Origin: JAWPMV01 sp038527215 | Lineage (GTDB): Bacteria > Bacteroidota > Bacteroidia > J057 | Assembly: GCA_038527215.1 (NCBI GenBank) | Contig: JBCBGC010000149.1 | Coordinates: forward strand, 1 to 20,102 | Length of the DNA stretch: 20,102 nucleotides | Reading direction: 5' to 3' | Part shown: positions 1 to 7,143 of the stretch, one piece after another | Layout of the letters: each line of letters starts with the position of its first letter | How positions within the stretch are numbered: the first letter of the stretch is position 1 | Made by a program: the position numbers and the translations under genes | The notes under the pieces: model-generated | The model's database searches: none | What the model was told of the DNA's origin: nothing | The model's input: the letters and a program-made list of their open reading frames with translations, nothing else

Positions 1-438
1 GCGGAAAAGGTCAATTTGTGGCCCACTAAACCTGATTATTTACGCATTTTATTTCGATTGTTGAACAATTCGTCAATAAATAAGACAATTCTTGCTCCTT
101 CCAGATGCAAAAATATTCGTGTTTGGTCCTACTTTCTTTCTGACCCGACTGGGGGTAAGTCTTTGAAAAAGAGTTGACTACTGAACAGGCTGTAGCTGCC
201 TTTCCTGAAATACTTTCAGGTGGCAGGCTTCATTTGATCTTAGGCGCAGCTTTTTGTCCCTCCCTCTTGCTTGATTCAACTTTCTTACTTCCCTACCTCC
301 TTTCTTACATCAAAAAGTGAGGAAAAGCGCAAGAGAGGTTTATTTTCCTGCTGTCTTGATGACATTCACCTGCCTGCTTCGATATATAACTGACCTTGGC
401 TGCTGAAGTGCCCTGGTCGCATGTATGTAGATTTTTTT
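1..438. other. Gene-poor left edge, no recognised gene
   Basis: No recognisable gene lies in this stretch. Forward frame 1 is open from the window edge to a TGA at 175-177 (58 codons), so the tail of a gene that starts outside the window is possible. The translated residues resemble no family I know, and an open frame of this length can arise by chance. A stem-loop at 196-226 is listed separately. The rest is AT-rich or pyrimidine-rich sequence with nothing I can name. Confidence 0.4.
196..226. other. Two-part stem-loop
   Basis: CTGCC (196-200) pairs with GGCAG (222-226), and CCTGAAA (204-210) pairs with TTTCAGG (214-220) across a 3-nt loop, TAC. A small asymmetric internal loop separates the two helices. 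No T-run follows on either strand, so it is not a canonical terminator. It lies about 20 bp after the stop of the open frame at the window edge and about 210 bp before the pseudogene. Function is unknown. Confidence 0.4.
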
Positions 439-739
439 ATGAAAAAACCTCTTCTCCTTCAGCTGTTTTGGCCTGGTCTGCTCCTGGCACAACAAGGCAT
501 CCCGGTTCCCGTCATGGCTACTTGCGACAACCTTGTTAGCAATTTTCTGAGCCAGTATAACATTCCCTCGGCCACCTTTGCCCTGGCCAAGGACGGAAAA
601 TTGGTCTATATGCGGGCCTTTGGACATGCCGATATCGCCCAAACCGAGTCTACGCAGCCTTATCATATCCTGCATAACCCATAACAGCCCCCTGTTCACT
701 GCTCCTTCATGAATTGGGAAAAGCACTTTCCCATCTTGC
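439..739 (+). pseudogene. Decayed serine beta-lactamase-family hydrolase (N-terminal remnant)
   Basis: An ATG at 439 opens a lipophilic signal peptide (MKKPLLLQLF..LLLAQ). It is followed by the typical N-terminus of class C beta-lactamase/serine hydrolase proteins: a helix, then NIPSATFALAKDGKLVY and an RAFGHADI segment, which match the usual 'IPG..vavvkdGklvy..gyG.Ad' block. The frame stops at 682-684. In the frame beginning at about 678, the next family block is visible as PITAPCSLLLHELGKALSH, which matches 'piTaa.i..LveeGkLsL'. The expected 'FRIaSvSK' stretch with the catalytic Ser-x-x-Lys is shortened and lost at the frame break. The remaining roughly 300 residues of the catalytic domain are absent, and a terminator follows directly. 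An intact family member has 350-500 residues, so this is very probably a dead remnant. An ATG at 421 is in frame but would precede the signal peptide. The calls rest on motif recognition by eye. Confidence 0.7.
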
Positions 740-770
740 GCGTCCCTCCGGCTGGAGGGGCGCTTTTTTT
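740..770 (+). terminator. Rho-independent terminator
   Basis: A 10-bp stem (740-749 with 754-763, including one G-T pair) closes a 4-nt loop, GGCT, and is followed by seven T residues (764-770). It sits immediately after the hydrolase remnant and reads on the plus strand, so it was probably that gene's terminator. A weaker hairpin, GGGAAA..TTTCCC (716-721/727-732), lies just upstream. Confidence 0.85.
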
Positions 771-776
771 GTATAG

Positions 777-838
777 CCACGAATGCGCGAATGGAAGACG
801 AATCAGAAGCTATTCGTCCCTAATTCGGAAATTCGTGG
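777..838. repeat. Imperfect palindrome built from ACGAAT/ATTCGT units
   Basis: The left half contains CCACGAAT (777-784), GCGAAT (787-792) and GACGAAT (797-803). The right half mirrors them with ATTCGTC (812-818), ATTCGG (823-828) and ATTCGTGG (831-838). The outer arms and inner arms are perfect complements, and the middle pair has one mismatch. It has no coding content. The design resembles short dispersed palindromic repeats that I recall from Bacteroidota intergenic regions, but copy number cannot be judged from one window. Confidence 0.6.
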
Positions 839-863
839 ACTTATTCATGACAGTCACAAATAC

Positions 864-964
864 TACTAATATTAGTATTTCATGAAATTTTAGCTAAAAT
901 AATAAGCGAAATATCCAACTTTTTGCTAATTTTATGGTTGAAATGCTAAAATAATCAGCGCAAA
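864..964 (+). promoter_or_regulatory. Palindrome-rich leader upstream of the polymerase gene
   Basis: Two perfect 14-bp palindromes are visible: TACTAATATTAGTA (864-877) and ATTTTAGCTAAAAT (887-900). A near-direct repeat follows: GCTAAAATAATAAGCGAAA (893-911) and GCTAAAATAATCAGCGCAAA (945-964), 52 bp apart. The region is strongly AT-rich compared with the genes. It lies 87-187 bp before the polymerase start. Palindromes in this position are typical of dimeric repressor operators, and accessory DnaE genes are often damage-inducible, so an SOS-type operator is a reasonable guess. No known consensus was matched. Confidence 0.4.
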
Positions 965-1050
965 GACTAACGCATCATGCATCACGAGCAGTCATCACTC
1001 CCTTGCTCCAGGCCTGTGGTGAGAAGAGGGAATATGAGGGGAAGAAGATC

Positions 1051-4005
1051 ATGTACATAAATGCACACACATATTTCAGCCTACGCTACGGCACCCTGTC
1101 CGTAGAGCAATTGGTTGCCTGGGCCCGGCAGCAAGGGGTCAAGCAACTGGCCCTGACCGACATCCACAGCACCTCCGCCTGTTATGATTTTGTGCGGCTC
1201 TGCCGGGAAGCCGGGATCGATCCCGTCGTGGGCATGGAATTCCGCAATGGCGACGAACTGCTCTACATCGCCCTGGCTCGCAACCTACATGGCTTCCGTG
1301 AAATCAACGCTTTCTACTCTCAGGTGGCACACCGGGAGGAGGATTTTCCCAGCTTGCCCCCTTACTGGAACGATGTCTATGTCATCTATCCCTGGGAGCG
1401 CAAAGACCATGTGAGTTTAAGCGAACATGAATTTTTGGGGATTCGACCCAGCCAGGTGCGGCAGCTCTTGCGTTCCCGCTATCGCCATCGGCCAGACCAT
1501 ATCGTGATGTTGCAGCCCCTGACTTTTTTGGACAAAAGGGGCCATAATATGCACCGCCTCCTCCGGGCCATCGACCACAATATCCTGCTCAGCAAGCTCA
1601 TGAAGCGGGAGCAGGCCCGGGAAGACGAGTACTGCCTGCCGCCCGATCAACTGCGGGAGGCCTTTGCTGACTATCCCGAAATCATCCGGAATACGGAGCA
1701 ATTGCTGTCTCAGTGCAGCTTTCCTTTTGTGTTCGAGCAAAGGCGTTCCCGGCAGAGCTTCACCGGAGGCAAGTACGAAGACATGCTGCTCCTGGAAAAG
1801 CTGGCCCTCGAAGGCCTCGAGCGGCGCTATGGTAAACACCACCGGGAAGCTCACCGCCGCCTCAAACACGAGCTGGAAATCATTGACCAGCTGGACTTTA
1901 ACGCCTACTTCCTTATCACCTGGGACTTTGTGAGTTATGGTCAGTCCCGTGGGTTTTTCCATGTAGGGCGGGGGAGTGGGGCCAATAGCATCACCGCCTA
2001 CTGCCTGGGGCTGACCGATGTAGACCCTATCCAGCTAGACTTGTATTTCGAGCGTTTTCTTAATCCCAAGCGAACTTCTCCCCCGGATTTTGATATCGAT
2101 TATTCCTGGCAGGACCGGGATGCGGTGATTGACTATGTCTTTAAGCGCTATCGACACAGTCATACTGCCATGTTGGCTACTTATAATTGCTTTCGGGGCC
2201 GGGCCAGCATCCGGGAACTGGGCAAAGTCTTTGGTTTACCCAAGCGGGAGATCGACAAACTGGTGGCCAGCCGGAAAGGGCTAGGTCCCAAACAGGACCT
2301 CGACAAAATGTCCCGGCAGGTGCTCCACTACGCCAGCTTGTTGGAAGGCTTTCCCAATCATCTGAGCGTACATGCCGGAGGCATCCTCATTTCAGAGGAA
2401 CCTATGCATAGCTTTACGGCCACGGACCTGCCGCCCAAAGGTTTTCCCATTACCCACTTTGATATGTATGTGGCCGAGGAAGTGGGCCTGCACAAGTTTG
2501 ATGTGCTGAGCCAGCGGGGCTTAGGACATATCCGGGATGGGGTAGATATCGTGCAGGAAAATCAGGGCAAAAGCATCAATATTCGCCGGGTGGAAGACTT
2601 CAAGGTCGATCCAGAGGTAAAAAAACTCCTGGCAGAGGCGCGGACGGTAGGCTGCTTTTATATCGAATCACCGGCTATGCGGGGCCTGCTTACCAAGTTG
2701 CAATGTGAGGATTACCTTACCCTGGTGGCTGCTAGTTCGGTGATTCGTCCGGGGGTAGCTCGCTCAGGCATGATGCGCTCCTTCATCGAGCGGCACAACG
2801 GACGACTTTTTACCTATCCGCACCCTAAGCTGAAGGAACTCCTGGGAGAAACCTATGGCGTAATGGTCTATCAGGAGGACGTGATCAAAGTCGCGCACGG
2901 CTTTGGAGGCCTGGGCTTGGCGGAGGCGGATATGCTCCGCCGGGCCATGAGTGGCAAGACCCGCAATAAAAACACCTTCCAACTGCTGGAAGAAGATTTT
3001 CTGACTTCTTGCAAAGCACAAGGGCATGATATGGCCGTAAGCCAGGAGATCTGGCGACAGATTGCCAGCTTTGCCGGCTACTCTTTTTCCAAAGCCCACT
3101 CAGCCAGCTTTGCGGTGGAGAGTTTTCAGAGCCTCTATCTCAAAGCCTACTATCCGTTGGAGTTTATGACTGCCGTGATCAATAATTTTGGCGGTTTTTA
3201 TGATACCGAAATCTACCTGCATGAGGCACGCATGTGGGGGGCGCGGGTGCATCCGCCCTGCGTAAACGAAAGCCGTTACCTGACTTGTCTCAAAGGCCAG
3301 GATATGTACCTGGGATTTGTCCACCTCAAAGACCTGGAAAGCAAACTCGCCAAAGAGATTGCGGTAGAACGCCAACGTCGGGGGCCCTTCCGCAGCCTGA
3401 TTGATTTTGCCAGGAGGTTACCCATCGGAGAAGAGCAGCTAACCATCCTGGCGCGGATCGGTGCTTTCCGCTTTACCGGGCGTACCAAGCACCAACTGCT
3501 TTGGGATATCCAACTTCACGTCAAGCGTCCCAAAGGTCCCCAGCAAGCGGACCGTCTCTTTGCGGATGATACCCAGAAGTTTTCTCTACCCGTGACCAAC
3601 GGGAATCGCCTGGAAGATGCCTATGATGAAATGGAGCTACTAGGTTTTCCGCTTTGCTCACCTTTTAGCCTGGTCCCGAATCTCCCGGCTGACTGTGTGC
3701 CCCATCAGGCCTTGCCAGAACGGGTAGGCCAGACTGTACGCATGCTGGGGTATATGATTTGTGTCAAAACCACTAAGACCGTTAAGGGCGATGCTATGCA
3801 GTTCGCGAATTTCCTCGATCCGGAAGGCGCCATGTTCGACGTAACCCTTTTTCCTCCTGAGGTAAAAAAATATCCCTTTGTGGGACGGGGCGTTTACTTA
3901 CTGGCAGGCAAGGTGGTCAAGGAGTTTGGGCACTACTCGCTAGAGTTGCAGGAGATGAAAAAACTCCTCTTCCAGCGGGACCCCCGGCAAGCGGATGTGG
4001 CTTAA
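1051..4005 (+). CDS. dnaE: Short accessory DnaE-type DNA polymerase III alpha subunit (DnaE2/ImuC-like)
   Basis: This is a C-family replicative-type DNA polymerase of 984 residues. An N-terminal PHP-type domain starts at once (MYINAHTYFSLRYGT; LALTDIHST), and its metal-ligand motifs look degenerate. The polymerase core contains PDFDID with catalytic Asp346 and Asp348 and the third Asp484 in HKFDVL, so the active triad is intact. The finger-domain signature SFSKAHSASFAVESFQ is present, and an OB fold closes the protein at about 893-975. E. coli DnaE has 1160 residues and DnaE2 about 1080, so this one is short and ends after the OB fold without the usual extra C-terminal domain. The ATG at 1051 is preferred over in-frame codons from 1003 because family homology begins at MYIN and GAGGGGAAGAAG lies just upstream. 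In Bacteroidota, such short copies are, as I recall, usually in a mutagenesis cassette with a LexA/UmuD-like protein and a Y-family polymerase. Neither is visible here. Confidence 0.9.
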   Translation: MYINAHTYFSLRYGTLSVEQLVAWARQQGVKQLALTDIHSTSACYDFVRLCREAGIDPVVGMEFRNGDELLYIALARNLHGFREINAFYSQVAHREEDFPSLPPYWNDVYVIYPWERKDHVSLSEHEFLGIRPSQVRQLLRSRYRHRPDHIVMLQPLTFLDKRGHNMHRLLRAIDHNILLSKLMKREQAREDEYCLPPDQLREAFADYPEIIRNTEQLLSQCSFPFVFEQRRSRQSFTGGKYEDMLLLEKLALEGLERRYGKHHREAHRRLKHELEIIDQLDFNAYFLITWDFVSYGQSRGFFHVGRGSGANSITAYCLGLTDVDPIQLDLYFERFLNPKRTSPPDFDIDYSWQDRDAVIDYVFKRYRHSHTAMLATYNCFRGRASIRELGKVFGLPKREIDKLVASRKGLGPKQDLDKMSRQVLHYASLLEGFPNHLSVHAGGILISEEPMHSFTATDLPPKGFPITHFDMYVAEEVGLHKFDVLSQRGLGHIRDGVDIVQENQGKSINIRRVEDFKVDPEVKKLLAEARTVGCFYIESPAMRGLLTKLQCEDYLTLVAASSVIRPGVARSGMMRSFIERHNGRLFTYPHPKLKELLGETYGVMVYQEDVIKVAHGFGGLGLAEADMLRRAMSGKTRNKNTFQLLEEDFLTSCKAQGHDMAVSQEIWRQIASFAGYSFSKAHSASFAVESFQSLYLKAYYPLEFMTAVINNFGGFYDTEIYLHEARMWGARVHPPCVNESRYLTCLKGQDMYLGFVHLKDLESKLAKEIAVERQRRGPFRSLIDFARRLPIGEEQLTILARIGAFRFTGRTKHQLLWDIQLHVKRPKGPQQADRLFADDTQKFSLPVTNGNRLEDAYDEMELLGFPLCSPFSLVPNLPADCVPHQALPERVGQTVRMLGYMICVKTTKTVKGDAMQFANFLDPEGAMFDVTLFPPEVKKYPFVGRGVYLLAGKVVKEFGHYSLELQEMKKLLFQRDPRQADVA

Positions 4006-4019
4006 AGACGAAATTATAT

Positions 4020-4240
4020 CTAACAGTGTTATGGGTGTTTTGCTATACCATCGCTAGGGGTAGGCTAGGGTAGTGACAAAAAAAAGGCAGCAAAAATTGC
4101 CGCCTTCACAGGTGCTTTTCCCAAAAACTTAAGGATGAAAGAACGTAAAATTCATAGGTAAGACGGGAGGTTTTTGGGGATTACATTTTTTTACGAAAAT
4201 ATTTTGATGAAATTTTTCCTAACAGTGTTATAGGGGTTTT
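4020..4240. repeat. Direct repeat pair containing a TAACAGTGTTA palindrome
   Basis: Twenty-two bases at 4020-4041 recur at 4219-4240 with two mismatches. Each copy starts CTAACAGTGTTAT, which contains the dyad TAACA-G-TGTTA. Weaker similarity, rich in GGGTAGGG, continues for about 30 bp after each copy. The first copy starts 14 bp after the polymerase stop codon, and the second lies 60 bp before the 145-bp repeat array. This suggests an older duplication in the same gap. Function is unknown. Confidence 0.55.
4078..4106 (-). terminator. Rho-independent terminator on the minus strand
   Basis: Read on the minus strand, GAAGGCGGC..GCTGCC forms an 8-bp stem with one mismatch (4084-4091 with 4099-4106) around a 7-nt loop, followed by a run of T residues (complement of the A-run from 4078). 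It faces away from the polymerase gene, so it does not terminate that gene. The only candidate transcript is one that crosses the repeat array from the right. Confidence 0.7.
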
Positions 4241-4299
4241 ATGCCAAGTTCAATCGGGTAGGGAAGGGGGTGAATCTGGCGGGACAGTATTCCTCTGTA

Positions 4300-4868
4300 G
4301 GGGTTGACCTGGGGGGCAACCTCCGGGAGGTATGTAAGTCCAGGTAGCTATAAGGGCCATTAATGTCATGGAGACCCCGGATAAGTCTTTTTCCCTGATG
4401 GTCAAAAGCCTTTCCGGGGTGACAAGGAGGTTCGGAACGGGGGAGGGGTTGACCTGGGTGTCAACCTCCAGAAGTTTAGAGCAAGTCCCAGAGCTATAGC
4501 ATCATCAAGATCATGGAGACCCCGGATAAGTCTTTTTCCCTGATGGTCAGAAGCCTTTCCGGGGTGACAAGGAGGTTCGGAACGGGGGAGGGGTTTACCT
4601 AGGGGGCAACCTCCGGGAGGTATGTAAGTCCAGGTAGCTATAAGGGCCATTAATGTCATGGAGACCCCGGATAAGGCCTTTTCCCTGGCGGTCAAAGGAC
4701 TTTCTGGGGTGATGAGGAGGTTCGGAACGGGGGAGGGGTTGACCTGGGTGTCAACCTCCATAAGTTTAGAGCAAGTCCCAGAGCTAAAGCATTATAAAGA
4801 TCATGGAGACCCCGGATAAGTCTTTTCCCTCATGGTCAGAAGCCTTTCCGGGGTCTCCAGGAGTTGGA
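4300..4868. repeat. Tandem 145-bp repeats, four units in A-B-A-B order
   Basis: Units begin at 4300, 4445, 4590 and 4735, each exactly 145 bp after the last. Units 1 and 3 are the A type (11 differences by eye). Units 2 and 4 are the B type, with few differences until the last unit diverges after about 4853. A and B share both ends and differ mainly in a central 42-bp block, so the present array is a duplicated 290-bp A-B dimer. Each unit has a first hairpin (GGTTGAC..GTCAACC in B, imperfect in A) and a second, ACCCCGGA..TCCGGGGT, around a loop of about 33 nt. In the last unit, the second hairpin grows to 13 paired bases (TGGAGACCCCGGA). Because 145 is not a multiple of 3, the repeats cannot share one reading frame, which argues against a repeat protein. 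The array fills the gap between convergent genes. Its role is unknown. Confidence 0.9.
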
Positions 4869-4884
4869 TAAGGTAAGACTACAC

Positions 4885-4916
4885 AAAAAAAGGGGCAGAC
4901 CTTTAGGTCTGCCCCT
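4885..4916 (-). terminator. Strong rho-independent terminator of the rhodanese/helicase unit
   Basis: GGGGCAGACC (4892-4901) pairs perfectly with GGTCTGCCCC (4906-4915), and A4891-T4916 adds one more pair. The loop is four bases. On the minus strand the stem is followed by a run of T residues (complement of the A-run 4885-4891). It lies 38 bp after the stop codon of the rhodanese gene. Confidence 0.9.
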
Positions 4917-4953
4917 AAGCAATTTGTTCACAAAACTATGAAGCTAGTAGCGT

Positions 4954-5232
4954 CTAGCGAGCAGCTTTTACCTGCGTCCAACCTCCACCGTTGTAAACTT
5001 CAGTGAATCCCTGGCTTTGGAGGAAAGCGGTGGCTTGTCCACTACGGTTGCCGGAAGCACAACAGAGCACGATGGGCCCTGGTAGTTCCTTCAACTCATC
5101 CATGCGTTTTTGAATCTTGCCCAGGGGAATATTGACGGATCCCTTGACGTGGCCCAGGAGAAATTCCCAAGGCTCTCTGACGTCAACTACGGAGGTATTT
5201 TCCTGATTAAGTAAAGATTTAATGTCTGCCAT
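4954..5232 (-). CDS. Single-domain rhodanese-like protein
   Basis: This small cytoplasmic protein of 92 residues is a single rhodanese domain that would carry sulfur on an active-site cysteine. The opening strand DVREPWEF, the GHVKGSVNIPL segment and the catalytic loop C58-A-S-G-N-R63 are all present, and the domain ends with YNGGGW. The loop has the six-residue length of sulfurtransferases rather than that of Cdc25-type phosphatases. It has no signal peptide, unlike PspE. The ATG at 5232 is chosen because the domain starts at ADIKSLL. A GTG at 5253 would add seven residues and cannot be excluded. It lies 84 bp downstream of the RNA helicase on the same strand and is followed by a strong terminator, so the two may share a transcript. 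The sulfur acceptor is unknown. Confidence 0.9.
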   Translation of the reverse strand: MADIKSLLNQENTSVVDVREPWEFLLGHVKGSVNIPLGKIQKRMDELKELPGPIVLCCASGNRSGQATAFLQSQGFTEVYNGGGWTQVKAAR

Positions 5233-5277
5233 AAGTACAATGTTTATACCCACAAAGGACTTAAGGAGACAGAAACT

Positions 5278-5301
5278 TATCTGTGAGGGAAATCACAGAT
5301 A
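5278..5301. other. Perfect 9-bp stem-loop between helicase and rhodanese genes
   Basis: TATCTGTGA (5278-5286) and TCACAGATA (5293-5301) are perfect inverted repeats around a 6-nt loop, GGGAAA. It starts 16 bp after the helicase stop codon (minus strand). No T-run follows on the minus strand, so it is at best a weak terminator. It could instead stabilise an mRNA end or be a dyad for a regulator of the rhodanese gene. Confidence 0.6.
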
Positions 5302-5316
5302 CGATAAAAGACTGGC

Positions 5317-6972
5317 TTAAACGCTCTTTTTATGGCGTCTTTTCCGCTTTTTATCCTTCTTCTTGGGGTAGGGCTGGCTTTCATCGACCCGAATGCCCCT
5401 TCCATTAAGTTGTAGCCCATCCATATTTTGCAGAATCTTCCGCGCAGCCCCATCTTCCACATCGAAGAAGGCAAACTTATGCTGCAGGTCAATCTTACCG
5501 ATGGTGCTACCGGGGATTTTGCCGTGATGACAGACAAAAGAAAGGAAGCCTCCTTTGCCCTCCACATCTTCATAGCCGATATTGATAAACAGGCGCTTGG
5601 TAGGACCGCTCAGTTTTCTTTTTTCCTTACGATCCCGACGGTCCGAACGCTGTACATTCAGGTCAGGGGCGTTGCGATACGTGTCTAGTAATTTGCTGAA
5701 GGAAAGCGAGGCCATGTGGCGCACCAGATCCTCTTTGCTCATGTCAGAGAACCAGGTCATCAGCTCCGGAATATAGGGACCGACTTCCTCCGTCGGCTCA
5801 ACTTCTAGGATTTGCTCAAAATGATACTTGAGACGTTGCCCGCAAATTTCTTCTCCAGTAGGGATGCGGACTTTGCTGAATCTCAGGCCCAGCCTGCGTT
5901 CCAGGACCTTGAGTAGGCCCATGTCCTTGGGATGGAGCAGGACCAGGGAAACTCCTTTGCTACCCGCCCTTCCGGTCCGGCCAGCCCGATGTTTATAGAA
6001 AGAAAGGTCTTCAGATAAGTTGAAATGAAAAACGTGGGTCAGGTCCTGCACATCGATCCCCCGGGCGGCTACGTCTGTGGCCACCAGGATTTGGATTTGT
6101 TTCTGACGAAAGCGGGCCATAACGCGGTCGCGTTGGATCTGGTTGAGGTCGCCATGCAAGGCATCAGCGTGGTAGCCGGCTTCCATGAGCTGATCCGCCA
6201 GTTCCTTGGTATCGCGACGAGTTCGGCAAAAAACCAGCGCGTAGGCATTGGGTTCTACGTCCAAAAACCGCTTCAGTACCGGAAGGCGCTCCGAAGCACG
6301 GGTAATGACGAATTGATGCTCAATATCCGCGTGGGCCTCATTTTGCTTACCCGCTTCGACCTCAATAGGATCAACCATATAATCCCTGGAAATCCTCCGT
6401 ACCTCGGCAGGCATGGTAGCAGAGAACAACCAGGTCCGTTTTTCTTCCGGTGTATATTGAAGAATATCGTCCAGTTCTTCCTTAAAGCCCATGTTGAGCA
6501 TTTCGTCCGCCTCGTCCAAAACCAGGAAGTCAAGCTGCTCCAGATCGACTACTTCTCGTCGAATCAGGTCCCGCAACCTACCAGGAGTAGCCGCAATGAT
6601 GTGCGCTCCCCGGCGCAGATCACGAATCTGCACCCCTATATCGGTACCGCCGTAAACGGCTTTGATCTTAAGGTTTTTTCGATGTTGACCGAAAAGGGAA
6701 AGCTCTTTTTGGATCTGCAGGCAAAGCTCGCGGGTGGGCGCCAGGACCAGGGCCTGAATACGCTTTTCGCTGTCGTTTACCAACTCGACCAAGGGTAAGC
6801 CAAAAGCTGCAGTTTTACCTGTACCGGTTTGGGCCAGACCGACGAGATCTCGGTCTTCGGTGAGCATAGAAGGGATGGCCTTTTGTTGAATGAGGGTAGG
6901 GGTCTTAAATCCTAACGTTCCAATTGAGTCCACCAAAGGCTGGGACAGTCCCAGCGAGAGAAATGATTCCAT
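5317..6972 (-). CDS. deaD: DEAD-box RNA helicase with C-terminal DbpA-type RNA-binding domain (DeaD/CsdA-like)
   Basis: This ATP-dependent RNA helicase of 551 residues would act in the cytoplasm on structured RNA, by family in ribosome assembly and RNA decay at low temperature. All core motifs are visible: Q motif TPTLIQQ (24-30), Walker A AQTGTGKT (47-54), PTREL, TPGRL, DEAD (153-156), SAT, the VFCRTR motif, ATDVAARGIDV and HRAGRTGRAG. After a linker comes an RNA-recognition-like domain (about 457-532, starting RLFINIGYEDVEG) of the type found in DbpA and CsdA, then a highly basic tail (KKKDKKRKRRHKK). DeaD of E. coli is longer (about 630 residues), with a larger C-terminus, so this is a compact member. 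The start at 6972 is an ATG placed directly before the FLSLGLS core. A 258-bp gap separates it from the divergent oxidoreductase gene. The long leader is considered under the promoter entry. Confidence 0.93.
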   Translation of the reverse strand: MESFLSLGLSQPLVDSIGTLGFKTPTLIQQKAIPSMLTEDRDLVGLAQTGTGKTAAFGLPLVELVNDSEKRIQALVLAPTRELCLQIQKELSLFGQHRKNLKIKAVYGGTDIGVQIRDLRRGAHIIAATPGRLRDLIRREVVDLEQLDFLVLDEADEMLNMGFKEELDDILQYTPEEKRTWLFSATMPAEVRRISRDYMVDPIEVEAGKQNEAHADIEHQFVITRASERLPVLKRFLDVEPNAYALVFCRTRRDTKELADQLMEAGYHADALHGDLNQIQRDRVMARFRQKQIQILVATDVAARGIDVQDLTHVFHFNLSEDLSFYKHRAGRTGRAGSKGVSLVLLHPKDMGLLKVLERRLGLRFSKVRIPTGEEICGQRLKYHFEQILEVEPTEEVGPYIPELMTWFSDMSKEDLVRHMASLSFSKLLDTYRNAPDLNVQRSDRRDRKEKRKLSGPTKRLFINIGYEDVEGKGGFLSFVCHHGKIPGSTIGKIDLQHKFAFFDVEDGAARKILQNMDGLQLNGRGIRVDESQPYPKKKDKKRKRRHKKSV

Positions 6973-7135
6973 GTAAGCCAGTTAATCAACACAATGGGAA
7001 GGTTGGATATTGGATATTTCGCTCAGGATGATACACTTGGGACATTCCCCCTTTTCCTTCTTTCCCTATCTGATAACCGACAATCTCTATGCCTAAAACT
7101 GGACACCATTCCGGACCCTCAGTTACCTTCGGGCG

Positions 7136-7143
7136 CAAAGGTA
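7136..7143 (-). promoter_or_regulatory. Candidate Bacteroidota -7 box for the helicase gene
   Basis: On the minus strand TACCTTTG fits the TAnnTTTG -7 element used by the primary sigma factor of Bacteroidota. No TTTG -33 element is found at the usual 19-21 bp distance, so the match is only partial. If used, the helicase mRNA would have a leader of roughly 160 nt, in keeping with the long leaders of cold-shock helicase mRNAs. Confidence 0.3.

Noticed and set aside
1..177. Open frame from the window edge, 58 codons to TGA at 175
   Set aside because: It could be a gene tail, but the residues resemble nothing known and a frame of this length occurs by chance. Noted within the left-edge entry only.
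340..780. Minus-strand open frame of 146 codons opposite the hydrolase remnant
   Set aside because: It is antisense to the recognisable remnant and reads through the terminator hairpin. No family features.
4402..4761. Minus-strand open frame of 119 codons across the 145-bp repeats
   Set aside because: The repeat length is not a multiple of three, so equal repeat parts are read in different frames. The protein is proline-rich filler with no family similarity.
4300..4868. CRISPR array
   Set aside because: Units are directly contiguous 145-bp repeats rather than short repeats with unique spacers, and no cas gene is present.
6025..6798. Plus-strand open frame of 257 codons
   Set aside because: It is antisense to the helicase core, whose motifs fix the coding strand. 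No recognisable domain.
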